A DNA stretch of 64,000 nucleotides, from contig NZ_CP019602.1 in NCBI RefSeq assembly GCF_001661675.2, positions 831,501-895,500 of the forward strand, written 5' to 3'. The first letter of the stretch is position 1, and every line of letters begins with the position of its first letter. A model generated the notes under the pieces. The model was not told where the DNA came from. It did not search any database and saw nothing but the letters and a program-made list of their open reading frames with translations. Source of the DNA: Croceicoccus marinus. GTDB taxonomy: Bacteria; Pseudomonadota; Alphaproteobacteria; Sphingomonadales; Sphingomonadaceae. The position numbers and the translations under genes were made by a program. This document shows, piece after piece, positions 49,412-58,234 of the stretch.

Positions 49412-50838
49412 CGGCGCTTCAGCATGTCAGGCTGGGTGCCTATCACGTGGTGCCGATGGCCGCGCCGGACGATTTCGGCGAATGGCGCGATCATGCGCGG
49501 CGCATGGTCATGGCCGACGTTCCGCCCGACCGCATCGCATGGACCGAACCGGGCGGCCCGGCGGGCAATCTGTTCACCCATGGCGACCGCCGCCTGCCCG
49601 TGCCCGACAGGGACGCCGCGCAGCCGCGCGTATCGCGCCGCTTCATGGAAATCGCGAAGACGGTCATCATGCATTCCGATCCGGAACGCTTTGGCCTGCT
49701 CTACCGCGTGCTGTGGCGGCTGCAGTCGAAACCGCGGCTGATCGAGGATGCGGCCGATGGCGACATCCGCGCCATGGCCGACATGGCGCGCGCGGTCCGG
49801 CGCGACATTCACAAAATGCGCGCCTTCCTGCGCTTCCGCGAGGTCGAGCATGAGGAGGGCGAGTATTTCGTCGCCTGGTTCGAACCGTTCCACCACATCC
49901 TGCGCCACAACGCGGGGTTCTTCACGCGCCGCTTCGCCAACATGCGCTGGTCGATCCTGACCCCGCGCGGCAGCCTGCACTGGGACGGCGAGACGCTGCG
50001 CGAAGGCCCCGCCGCCACGCGCGCCGATGCGCCCACCGGCGATCCGGTGGAGGAGATGTGGCGCGGCTATTACGCATCCATTTTCAATCCGGCGCGTTTG
50101 AAGATCGGGGCCATGCTAAAGGAAATGCCCCGCAAGTACTGGAAGAACATGCCCGAGGCGCAGCTCATTCCCGAACTCGTCGCGGGCGCGCAGGCGCGAG
50201 AGGCGGCGATGGTATCGGCAGGTGCGATGGATGAGGAAGAGCGGCCTGAAACGCTGGACGCGGTGGACAAGGCAATCCACGCCTGCAGCCGCTGCCCGAT
50301 CGGCGAACTGCACAACACGGCGGTAATGGGCGAGGGGCCTGCAGGCGCGCCGCTGATGATCGTGGGCGAACAGCCCGGCGATAACGAGGATCTGCAGGGC
50401 CGCCCCTTCGTCGGTCCGGCCGGGCAATTGCTGGACGTGCATCTCGAACAGGTGGGGATCGACCGCAAGGCTGCCTATGTCACCAATGCGGTCAAGCATT
50501 TCAAATATGTGCAGCGCGGCAAGCGCCGCCTGCACCAGTCGCCCGCCGCCAAGGAAATCGACATCTGCCGCTGGTGGGTGGAGGCCGAGCGGTCGATCGT
50601 GAAGCCGGGGCTCGTGCTGGCGATGGGGGCCAGCGCGGCACGCGCCATGCTGGGCAAGACGGTCTCGATCACCAAGGCGCGGGGCAAGCCGATCGAGCTG
50701 GAGGATGGCAGCGAGCTGTGGGTGACCGCGCACCCATCCTACCTGCTCCGCCTGGAAGGGGCCGCGCGCGAGGAACAGACGCGCCTGTTCGACCAGGATC
50801 TGGCTGCCGTCGCAGCGCGGCTGAAGGCGCTGGCATGA
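49408..50838 (+). CDS. DUF4130-UdgX fusion, uracil-DNA glycosylase-like
   Basis: 476 residues. The N-terminal 240 or so form the DUF4130/TIGR03915 domain (DIHKMRAFLRFREVEHEEGE, FANMRWSILTPRGSLHWDGE). The C-terminal half is a family-4-like UDG with GEQPGDNEDLQG (from residue 320) and FVGPAGQLLD. KRRLHQ (372-377) is the loop that marks UdgX; in mycobacterial UdgX the His (here His376) bonds covalently to DNA after uracil removal. Iron-sulfur ligands seen are Cys293, Cys296 and Cys387; a fourth Cys is not visible. The final HPSYLLRLEG is the second UDG motif. The start overlaps the radical-SAM stop. Confidence 0.92.
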   Translation: MTALQHVRLGAYHVVPMAAPDDFGEWRDHARRMVMADVPPDRIAWTEPGGPAGNLFTHGDRRLPVPDRDAAQPRVSRRFMEIAKTVIMHSDPERFGLLYRVLWRLQSKPRLIEDAADGDIRAMADMARAVRRDIHKMRAFLRFREVEHEEGEYFVAWFEPFHHILRHNAGFFTRRFANMRWSILTPRGSLHWDGETLREGPAATRADAPTGDPVEEMWRGYYASIFNPARLKIGAMLKEMPRKYWKNMPEAQLIPELVAGAQAREAAMVSAGAMDEEERPETLDAVDKAIHACSRCPIGELHNTAVMGEGPAGAPLMIVGEQPGDNEDLQGRPFVGPAGQLLDVHLEQVGIDRKAAYVTNAVKHFKYVQRGKRRLHQSPAAKEIDICRWWVEAERSIVKPGLVLAMGASAARAMLGKTVSITKARGKPIELEDGSELWVTAHPSYLLRLEGAAREEQTRLFDQDLAAVAARLKALA

Positions 50839-50858
50839 CGCGTGTGCACGCGGCCCGC

Positions 50859-50914
50859 TGTGGAGAGCCTGTGGACAAGCCTGTGCGCAGACCTGCGGAA
50901 ATCCATGTGGACAG
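50859..50914 (+). repeat. three DnaA-box-like repeats before dnaE2
   Basis: TGTGGAGAG (50859), TGTGGACAA (50870) and TGTGGACAG (50906) in the 137-nt gap between udgX and dnaE2, on the same strand. Compared with the complement of a DnaA box (TGTGGATAA) they differ at one to three positions. No LexA box lies in this gap. Confidence 0.4.
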
Positions 50915-50975
50915 GCCGGGACAGCATGGGGAAACCTGTGCATGCCCGCGCGGCTAGGGCCGTCATCGTGCCGCC

Positions 50976-53900
50976 ATGCCCGACGCCCCGCTTACGCCCG
51001 ACCGCCGCCGGATCGATGTCGATCCCGATGCGATAGACACGCCCGAAAGAGCCCCTTTCGTCGAGCTGGGGCTGGTGTCGTGCTTTACCTTCCTGCGCGG
51101 CGCGTCGGATGCGGTCGATCTGATCACGACGGCGCGTGCACTTCGCTATGACGCGATCGGGATAGCCGATGCCAATTCGCTGGCAGGCGTGGTGCGCATC
51201 CATACCGAGGCGGAAACCCTGCGTCTGCGCCCCGTCATCGGCGCGCGGATCGAGACCGTGGAGGGCCTGGCGTTCCTCGCCTATCCCGAAACCCGCGCGG
51301 CCTATGGCCGGCTGGCGCGCCTTATCAGCCAGGGGCGCATGCAGACCTTGTCCGGCGACTGGCAGGACAAGGGCGTGTGCGAGATCGACCTGGCCATGCT
51401 GGCAGACCATGCCGCCGATGACGGGGGCGGGGCACTTCACCTGATCGCCATGCCACCGCCCGATCTGGATGGGAACATTGCGGTCAGCCTGCCCGGCAAT
51501 GTCGTTCCGATGGATGGCAGCGTGCCCGAACCGGCCCAGCGGGGGCTTAGCTTTGCCCGGCTTGTGCCGCATCTGGGCGCAATGTTGCCATCCTTGCGCC
51601 ATATCGCGGTCAGCCACTTGTACTGCGGGGACGATGTCGCGCGGATCGAACGGCTGGATATTCTCGCCCGGGACAACGGGCTGTCGATCCTGGCGACCAA
51701 TGACGTGCATTACCATGCGCCGGACCGGCGTCCGCTGCAGGACGTGATGACCGCGATCCGTCACAAGACGACGGTGGCCAAGGCGGGCCACCTGCTGCAC
51801 GCCAATGCCGAACGGCATCTGAAATCGCCGCGCGAGATGCAGCGATTGTTCGCCCGCTGGCCGCATGCGATCGCCGCCGCGCGCGATCTTGCGGATCGCT
51901 GCCGCTTCAGCCTGAACGAACTGCGCTACGAATATCCAGACGAGATATATCCCGGCGATCGCACCCCGCAGCAGCATCTGGAAGTGCTGACCTGGGAAGG
52001 GGCCGAACGCCGCTATCCGGACGGTCTGCCCGAGGCGATCCGCGCGGTGGTGGTGCGCGAACTGGCATTGATCGAGAAGCTGGACCTGGCCCGCTATTTC
52101 CTGACCATCAAGGACATCGTCGATTTCGCGCGCAACGTCGATCCGCCGATCCTGTGCCAGGGGCGTGGGTCCGCGGCCAATTCGGCGGTGTGCTATTGCC
52201 TTGAAATCACCGCCGTCGATCCAGCGCGCCACGCCCTGCTATTCGACCGCTTCATTTCCGAGGAGCGCAAGGAACCGCCCGACATCGACGTTGATTTCGA
52301 GCATGAGCGGCGCGAGGAAGTGATCCAGCACATCTACGAAAAATACGGGCGCCACCGCGCGGGGCTGTGCGCCACCGTCATCCATTACCGCCCGCGCATG
52401 GCTATCCGCGAAGTGGGCAAGGCGATGGGCCTGTCCGAGGATGTGACCGCGAAGCTCGCCGGCACCGTCTGGGGCGGCTGGGGGCGCGAGATCGGCGAGG
52501 CGCATGTGGCCGAGACCGGCATGGACATCAGCGATCCGCATCTGCGGCGGGTGCTGGCGCTTACCCAGCAGATGATCGGCATGCCGCGCCATCTGTCGCA
52601 GCATGTCGGCGGCTTCATCCTGACCCAGGGCGCGCTGACCGAGACGGTGCCGATCGGCAATGGCGCGATGCCCGATCGCAGCTTCATCGAATGGGACAAG
52701 GACGATATCGAGGCGCTGGGCATATTGAAGGTCGACGTACTGGCGCTGGGCATGCTGACCTGCATCCGCAAATGCCTCGACGAAGTGGCCGATCACCATG
52801 GCCGTGCGCTGACGCTGGCCACTGTCCCGCGCGAGGATCCCGAGACCTATGCGATGCTGCGGCGGGGGGATTCGCTGGGCGTGTTCCAGGTGGAGAGCCG
52901 GGCCCAGATGAACATGCTGCCCCGCCTGCGCCCGCGCGAGTTCTATGACCTTGTCATCCAGGTCGCCATCGTGCGCCCCGGCCCGATCCAGGGCGACATG
53001 GTGCATCCCTATCTCAAGCGCCGGCGCGGAGAGGAGCGGGTGGAAATCCCCGCTCCGGGCCCCGCGCACGGGCCGCCCGACGAGCTGTCCAGCATCCTGG
53101 GCAGAACGCTGGGCGTGCCGATCTTCCAGGAACAGGCGATGAAGATCGCGCTGGATGCCGCCAAGTTCTCGTCGGCCGAGGCGAACCGGCTGCGCAAGGC
53201 GATGGCGACCTTCCGCTCGCGCGGCATGGTGGACGAACTGCAGGACATGATGGTCGAGCGCATGGTGGAGCGCGGCTATGACCTCGAATTCGCGCAGCGC
53301 TGCTTCAACCAGATCCGCGGCTTCGGCGAATATGGCTTTCCCGAAAGCCATGCCGCCAGCTTCGCGCATCTGGTCTATGTGTCCAGCTGGCTGAAATGCC
53401 ATTACCCGGCGGCCTTCGCCTGCGCGCTGCTCAATTCTCAGCCGATGGGTTTCTACGCCCCCGCACAGATCGTGCGCGACGCGGCGGAGCATGGGGTGGA
53501 GGTGAGGCCTGCAGACGTGAACCTGTCGCAATGGGATTGCACGCTTGAACCGGCGGCGAACGGGCGCGTGGCGCTGCGGCTGGGGATGCGGCAGGTGGAC
53601 GGGCTGCCCGAACATGTCGCCGCCCGGTTGATCGCTGCACGCGAGGATCACGGGAATTTCCAGGACGTCGCCGCCCTGCGCGAGCGGTCCGGCATTCCTG
53701 CCGCCCACGTCGAGCGGCTGGCCAGCGCCGATGCCTTCACCTCTCTGCGGCTGACCCGCAGGCAGGCCTTGTGGGATGCGCGCTCCATCGTTTCGGCCCC
53801 GCCGCTTCCCCTGTTCGAGGCCGCGCGCGCCCGCGACGAGGGTGCGGAGGCCGTTCCGGCCATCCTGCCCGCCATGCCATTGTCCGAGGAAGTGGTCGCC

Positions 53901-54530
53901 GATTACCAGACGATGCGCCTGTCGCTGAAGGCGCATCCCATGGCCTTCCTGCGCGCGGGCCTTGCCGAACGCGGCTTCATCCGTGCCTGCGACCTGCGCG
54001 AGCGCAAATACCGGTCGAACGTGCAGGTGGCGGGCGTCGTGCTGATCCGCCAGCGCCCCGGCAGCGCCAAGGGCGTGTGCTTCATCACGCTGGAGGACGA
54101 GACCGGGGTGATCAACCTGGTCGTCTGGCCGCATCTGAAGGAGAAATATCGCAAGGTGGTGATGGGCGCGCGGCTGATGGAAGTGCGCGGGCGCGTCGAG
54201 TATGACGACGATGTCGTCCATGTGATCGTGCAGCACATGGTGGACGCCAACCACACGCTGCATGCGCTGTCGGACGACATGATGCCGACCGCCATGGCGC
54301 GGGCCGATCACGTGGCCAGCCCGCTGCCCGACAAGGCCGGCCCGCGCGACAATCTGCGCGACGATTTCCCCCGCCCGGCGCCCGATACCGCCCCCGATGG
54401 CGCGGCGCTGCCGATCGATCCGTGGGAGCCGCCGCCTGCAGGCAACCGCGAATGCGGCTTCCAGGGGCGCCATCCGCGCGATGTGCGGATCATTCCGCGG
54501 ATACTTCCGCCTTCCCGGGACTTTCACTGA
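50976..54530 (+). CDS. dnaE2: error-prone DNA polymerase DnaE2 (ImuC)
   Basis: 1184 residues, a C-family polymerase of the DnaE2 subgroup. The N-terminal PHP domain (FVELGLVSCFTFLRGASDAV) lacks the metal His usual in DnaE. The palm catalytic aspartates are in PPDIDVDFEHERREEV (D438 and D440). CQGRGSAANSAVCYCLEITA, FPESHAASFAHLVYVSSWLK and the OB domain (VAGVVLIRQRPGSAKGVCFI) are conserved. It performs translesion synthesis with ImuA/ImuB. The ATG at 50976 has no clear ribosome site. With no SOS box of its own, it is probably read from the radical-SAM promoter. Confidence 0.95.
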   Translation: MPDAPLTPDRRRIDVDPDAIDTPERAPFVELGLVSCFTFLRGASDAVDLITTARALRYDAIGIADANSLAGVVRIHTEAETLRLRPVIGARIETVEGLAFLAYPETRAAYGRLARLISQGRMQTLSGDWQDKGVCEIDLAMLADHAADDGGGALHLIAMPPPDLDGNIAVSLPGNVVPMDGSVPEPAQRGLSFARLVPHLGAMLPSLRHIAVSHLYCGDDVARIERLDILARDNGLSILATNDVHYHAPDRRPLQDVMTAIRHKTTVAKAGHLLHANAERHLKSPREMQRLFARWPHAIAAARDLADRCRFSLNELRYEYPDEIYPGDRTPQQHLEVLTWEGAERRYPDGLPEAIRAVVVRELALIEKLDLARYFLTIKDIVDFARNVDPPILCQGRGSAANSAVCYCLEITAVDPARHALLFDRFISEERKEPPDIDVDFEHERREEVIQHIYEKYGRHRAGLCATVIHYRPRMAIREVGKAMGLSEDVTAKLAGTVWGGWGREIGEAHVAETGMDISDPHLRRVLALTQQMIGMPRHLSQHVGGFILTQGALTETVPIGNGAMPDRSFIEWDKDDIEALGILKVDVLALGMLTCIRKCLDEVADHHGRALTLATVPREDPETYAMLRRGDSLGVFQVESRAQMNMLPRLRPREFYDLVIQVAIVRPGPIQGDMVHPYLKRRRGEERVEIPAPGPAHGPPDELSSILGRTLGVPIFQEQAMKIALDAAKFSSAEANRLRKAMATFRSRGMVDELQDMMVERMVERGYDLEFAQRCFNQIRGFGEYGFPESHAASFAHLVYVSSWLKCHYPAAFACALLNSQPMGFYAPAQIVRDAAEHGVEVRPADVNLSQWDCTLEPAANGRVALRLGMRQVDGLPEHVAARLIAAREDHGNFQDVAALRERSGIPAAHVERLASADAFTSLRLTRRQALWDARSIVSAPPLPLFEAARARDEGAEAVPAILPAMPLSEEVVADYQTMRLSLKAHPMAFLRAGLAERGFIRACDLRERKYRSNVQVAGVVLIRQRPGSAKGVCFITLEDETGVINLVVWPHLKEKYRKVVMGARLMEVRGRVEYDDDVVHVIVQHMVDANHTLHALSDDMMPTAMARADHVASPLPDKAGPRDNLRDDFPRPAPDTAPDGAALPIDPWEPPPAGNRECGFQGRHPRDVRIIPRILPPSRDFH

Positions 54531-54531
54531 A

Positions 54532-55284
54532 GTGAAGATCCAGAAGCGCCTGCCCGCCCGCCCGTTTCGCATCGACCGGATCGCCATGATCCTGCTTGGC
54601 CTGCTGGCTCTGCTGGCGGGCGCGCATGGCTGGTTCAAGGCACATCCCGAACATGACCCGCGCGCTCCGCTCGACCTGGATGGTCCGGAAGGCTGGGCGA
54701 CATCGACCAAGCTGGCCGCGCTGCGCGGCGATGCAGCGATGTGCCGCAAAGCGCTGGAAAGGGTCGGGGTGGAATTCACCTCGCTGGCCCCCGCGGGCGA
54801 GGGCGCATGTCGGCGCGAGGACAGGCTGCGTATCGCAGGCAGCGAGGAGCGCGGGCTGGTGCTGACCCCAGCGATCAACGAGGCAAGCTGCCCGGTCAAT
54901 GCGGCGATGGTCTGGTGGATGCGCCACCGCGTGCAACCGGCGGCAGAGGAATCGCTGGGCAGCCGCGTGGCCAGCCTGCAGCAGCTTGGCACCTATAGCT
55001 GCCGCCGCGTCAATGGCGCTTCGACCGGCGGGTGGAGTGAACATGCGACCGCCAATGCGATCGATATCTCGGGCTTCACGCTGGAGGATGGGCGGGTGCT
55101 GACCCTGACCGAAGACTGGTCGAGCGACGAGCCGCAGGATCCGGAAGCTGCCTTTCTGCGCGCGGCGCGGAACGGCGCATGCGATGTGTTCGGAACCGTG
55201 CTGTCGCCGGAGTATAACGCGCTTCATGCCGATCATCTTCATCTGGACCAGGCGGCGCGCGGTTATGGCAGTTACTGCCGTTGA
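54532..55284 (+). CDS. extensin-like family protein, membrane-anchored putative peptidase
   Basis: 250 residues from the GTG at 54532, one base after the dnaE2 stop. One N-terminal membrane helix (IAMILLGLLALLAGAHGWF) is followed by an extensin-like C-terminal domain. Its SEHATANAIDISGFTL and HADHLHLDQAARGY match the zinc-binding H...D...H layout of LAS/M15-type murein peptidases. Several cysteines suggest an extracytoplasmic domain. Proximity to dnaE2 may only be read-through. Confidence 0.85.
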   Translation: MKIQKRLPARPFRIDRIAMILLGLLALLAGAHGWFKAHPEHDPRAPLDLDGPEGWATSTKLAALRGDAAMCRKALERVGVEFTSLAPAGEGACRREDRLRIAGSEERGLVLTPAINEASCPVNAAMVWWMRHRVQPAAEESLGSRVASLQQLGTYSCRRVNGASTGGWSEHATANAIDISGFTLEDGRVLTLTEDWSSDEPQDPEAAFLRAARNGACDVFGTVLSPEYNALHADHLHLDQAARGYGSYCR

Positions 55285-55329
55285 AAGGAGGAAGCGGGTG
55301 CGACCCATACCCGCCCTCGTTGGTCGTAA

Positions 55330-55782
55330 TCAGTCGCGGAACTTCATGGACCGCAACAGCATCGAGCCGACCAGTTCGCGGTAATCTGCGCGCTGGCCGG
55401 ATGCTTGCTCCATCTGCGTCGTGGTCATCGCCAGGTGCTGGCGATAGGCGGCGGCGCGCGCTTCCTCCTGTTCCGGCGTTTCCCATTCGGTCCAGCGCGT
55501 GAGCAGATAGACGTCGGGCTCGCCCTTGCGCGGGAAGGAATTGATCAGCACTTCGTATCCGGTGATCCAGCCCTGCTCCAGCGCGAATTCCTGGCCCTTG
55601 CGCCACATGCCGGCAAGATGGTTGGCATAGTCCAGGCTATGGCCGTCATCGATCTCGATACCAGACACCTCGACATATTCGCCGCTCGTGAATGGCCACT
55701 CATCCTGAGCCATGGCAAGTTGCGGGCAGGCAAACGCCATCGTCGCCGCAATCAGCGGCGTGAGTAACTTGACAGTTCTCAT
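55330..55782 (-). CDS. small exported protein of unknown function
   Basis: 150 residues from the ATG at 55782, which has AGGGGAAAA upstream; a longer frame (55818) is not needed. The signal peptide ends LAMA-QDEW. The mature part (GEYVEVSGIEIDDGHSLDYA, GYEVLINSFPRKGEPDVYLL, RWTEWETPEQEEARAAAYRQ) alternates strands and helices in a way that could suit a ferredoxin-like barrel. I do not recognise a family. The gene ends convergently with the extensin-like gene. Confidence 0.75.
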   Translation of the reverse strand: MRTVKLLTPLIAATMAFACPQLAMAQDEWPFTSGEYVEVSGIEIDDGHSLDYANHLAGMWRKGQEFALEQGWITGYEVLINSFPRKGEPDVYLLTRWTEWETPEQEEARAAAYRQHLAMTTTQMEQASGQRADYRELVGSMLLRSMKFRD

Positions 55783-55931
55783 CTGTTTTCCCCTTGATGG
55801 AACCTGTGCGAAAGGCACAAGTCTCCCTCGGGCAATCCCGATATACTAGCGGTTTTACGGTAATGTGCCCGAGAAAGGGGAGGCTGCTCTTCGGTTAATC
55901 TTATGTCAATCTTGCAACGCAGCAAAAACGA

Positions 55932-56621
55932 CTAGGCCGCTTCGAAGGCGTAACCTGCGGAGCGGACGGTGCGGACTGGATCCTTGCTACCCTCGACGGT
56001 CAAGCCCTTGCGAAGGCGGCGAATATGCACGTCGACCGTTCGCAGTTCGATGTCGCTGCCGGTGCCCCAGACCGCGTCGAGCAATTGTCCGCGGCTGAAG
56101 ACGCGGCCGGGATGTTCCATGAAAAAGCGCAGCAGACGAAATTCGGTCGGCCCCAGCTGCAGCGAATGACCGCGGCGGGTGGCCTTGTGGCTGGTGGCGT
56201 CGAGCTTGATGTCGCCGACTTCCAGCATTTCGCCGGCAAGGGCGGGGCGCACCCGGCGCAGGACCGCACCGACGCGCGCGATCAGCTCGCGCGGAGAGAA
56301 GGGTTTGGTCACGTAATCGTCGGCGCCCGTTTCCAGGCCGCGGATGCGGTCGTCCTCGCTGCCGCGCGCGGTCAGCATGACGATGGGGACATGCGCCGTT
56401 TCCTTGTCGCGGCGCAGGCGGCGGCAGATTTCGATACCGCTGGTGCCTTCGACCATCCAGTCCAGAATGACGAGGTCGGGGGCCTGCTCGTCGGCCAGGA
56501 TCAGCGCTTCGTCACCGTCGCCGGTGACATGCACTTCGTAACCCTCGGCCTCGAACCGGTATTGCAGCAGTTCGGCAAGCGAGAGATCGTCTTCGACGAG
56601 AAGCAGGCGCGGTGCGGGCAC
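55932..56621 (-). CDS. phoB: phosphate regulon response regulator
   Basis: 229 residues from a GTG at 56621. The receiver domain has LLVEDD, the phospho-acceptor Asp in LVILDWMVEG, the Thr of VIVMLTARGS-type IVMLTARGSEDD and the Lys in YVTKPFSPRELI. The winged-helix output domain has LGPTEFRLLRFFMEHPGRVF and VDVHIRRLRKGL. It binds Pho boxes when phosphate is short. It is last gene in the pst-phoU-phoB series, with a probable Pho box of its own. Confidence 0.96.
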   Translation of the reverse strand: MPAPRLLLVEDDLSLAELLQYRFEAEGYEVHVTGDGDEALILADEQAPDLVILDWMVEGTSGIEICRRLRRDKETAHVPIVMLTARGSEDDRIRGLETGADDYVTKPFSPRELIARVGAVLRRVRPALAGEMLEVGDIKLDATSHKATRRGHSLQLGPTEFRLLRFFMEHPGRVFSRGQLLDAVWGTGSDIELRTVDVHIRRLRKGLTVEGSKDPVRTVRSAGYAFEAA

Positions 56622-56682
56622 GTCTTCGGATCCTTGTTAGTGGCAGTCAGTCACTCCCTCACACGCTATTTATTACCAGCAT

Positions 56683-56700
56683 ATGACAGGGAGTTGAAAC
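56683..56700 (-). promoter_or_regulatory. probable Pho box before phoB
   Basis: On the minus strand GTTTCAA-CTCC-CTGTCAT: one half is a perfect CTGTCAT and the other is weak. The better half reads CTGTCATATGC, exactly as in the box before pstS. It lies 62 nt before the phoB start. Confidence 0.6.
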
Positions 56701-56722
56701 TTGTGCGACTGGGATCCGACGA

Positions 56723-57397
56723 TCAGCCCTCGTGATCCTCGCGGTCGGGCGGATAGATGCCCGTGGCGGAGAAATGCACCATTTCAGCGACATTGGTCGC
56801 ATGATCGCCCACCCGCTCGATATTGCGGGCGACGAACAGCAATTGCGCGGCGCTGCCGATGGTGGCGGGATTCTCGACCATGTGGGTCACGACATTGCGG
56901 AAGATGCTGTCATAGAACGCATCGACGCGCGCATCGCGGGCGATCACTTCCTTGGCCAGCATCGGATCGCGCGCGGCATAGGCAGTCAGCACGTCATGCA
57001 CCATCTCGACCGCGATCTCGCCCATGGCGGGGATCAGCGCCAGCGGCTCGAATCGGCGGCGCCCCTCGATCCGGTTGACGCGCTTCGCGATGTTCTTGGC
57101 GTAATCGCCGATCCGTTCCACCACGCCGGCGATCTTCAGCGCTGCGATCACCTCGCGCAGGTCGTCAGCCATGGGTGCGCGCAGGGCGATGGTGCGAACC
57201 GCCAGCCGGTCGATTTCCATCTCCAGCGTGTCGATTTCCTTGTCGCGGGCGATGACCCGGTTGCCCAGTTCCTCGTCGCCATTCACGATGGCATCGAGCG
57301 ATTCCTGGACCGACAGCTCGGCAAGGCCGCCCATCTCGGCAACCAGCCCGCGCAGGCGAGTGATGTCTTCCTCGAACGCTTTGACCGTGTGTTCCAT
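56723..57397 (-). CDS. phoU: phosphate signalling protein PhoU
   Basis: 224 residues, all-helical with two related halves. Metal-binding patterns are visible in DEELGNRVIARDKEIDTLEM and KEVIARDARVDAFYDSIFRN, and both halves contain the R-x-GD motif (VVERIGDYAKNIAKR, NIERVGDHATNVAEM). It links PstSCAB to PhoR and restrains the Pho response at high phosphate. It starts two bases after pstB. Confidence 0.97.
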   Translation of the reverse strand: MEHTVKAFEEDITRLRGLVAEMGGLAELSVQESLDAIVNGDEELGNRVIARDKEIDTLEMEIDRLAVRTIALRAPMADDLREVIAALKIAGVVERIGDYAKNIAKRVNRIEGRRRFEPLALIPAMGEIAVEMVHDVLTAYAARDPMLAKEVIARDARVDAFYDSIFRNVVTHMVENPATIGSAAQLLFVARNIERVGDHATNVAEMVHFSATGIYPPDREDHEG

Positions 57398-57399
57398 AA

Positions 57400-58218
57400 T
57401 CAGCCGTAGCGCCCCGTGATATAGTCCTTCGTCCGTTCCTCGCGCGGATTGGTGAAGATGTCACTTGTCTTGCCGTATTCGACCATCTTTCCCATGTGGA
57501 AAAACGCGGTCCGCTGCGACACGCGCGCGGCCTGCTGCATCGAATGGGTGACGATCACGATGGCATAGCGTCCGCGCAATTCGTCGATCAATTCCTCGAT
57601 ACGCGCGGTCGCGATGGGGTCGAGCGCGGAACACGGTTCGTCCATCAGGATCACTTCGGGATCGACCGCGATGGCGCGCGCGATGCACAGGCGCTGCTGC
57701 TGCCCGCCCGAAAGCGCGGTGCCCGAATCGGCAAGCCGGTCCTTCACCTCTTCCCACAGGCCGGCGCGCTGCAGCGATTCCTCGACGATGCGGTCCATTT
57801 CGGCCTTGCTGGAGGCCAGGCCGTGGATGCGCGGGCCGTAGGCGATGTTCTCGTAGATCGACTTGGGGAACGGGTTCGGCTTCTGGAACACCATTCCGAC
57901 GCGTGCACGCAGCTGCACTACGTCCATGCGCGAGCGGTAGATATCCTCGCCGTCCAGCAGTATCTCACCCTCGACCCGGGCGCTGGCGATCGTGTCGTTC
58001 ATGCGGTTGAGAGAGCGCAGGAACGTCGACTTGCCGCAACCCGACGGGCCGATGAACGCGGTCACATAGCGCGTGTGAACATCGATCGACACATCGTCGA
58101 TCGCCTTCTTGTCCCCGTAGAAAACCGAGACGCCATGCGCCGAGATCTTCGGCTTGGCGGCGGCGGCGGTCTGCGTGGTGGCTTCGGCCGTGTTCTGTTC
58201 TGGCATGGTCATCTTCAT
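57400..58218 (-). CDS. pstB: phosphate ABC transporter ATPase
   Basis: 272 residues. Walker [11 protein letters not shown], the PstB-specific [12 protein letters not shown]-loop [20 protein letters not shown], signature [16 protein letters not shown], Walker [14 protein letters not shown] and switch His in [13 protein letters not shown]. The start is MKMTMPEQN at 58218 or the next ATG. It powers PstC/PstA. Confidence 0.97.
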   Translation of the reverse strand: MKMTMPEQNTAEATTQTAAAAKPKISAHGVSVFYGDKKAIDDVSIDVHTRYVTAFIGPSGCGKSTFLRSLNRMNDTIASARVEGEILLDGEDIYRSRMDVVQLRARVGMVFQKPNPFPKSIYENIAYGPRIHGLASSKAEMDRIVEESLQRAGLWEEVKDRLADSGTALSGGQQQRLCIARAIAVDPEVILMDEPCSALDPIATARIEELIDELRGRYAIVIVTHSMQQAARVSQRTAFFHMGKMVEYGKTSDIFTNPREERTKDYITGRYG

Positions 58219-58234
58219 TTGACGGTCTCAAGAA

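Noticed and set aside
51030..51120. Loss of the PHP metal-binding His in DnaE2 as a novelty
   Set aside because: Degenerate PHP sites are normal for DnaE2-type polymerases.
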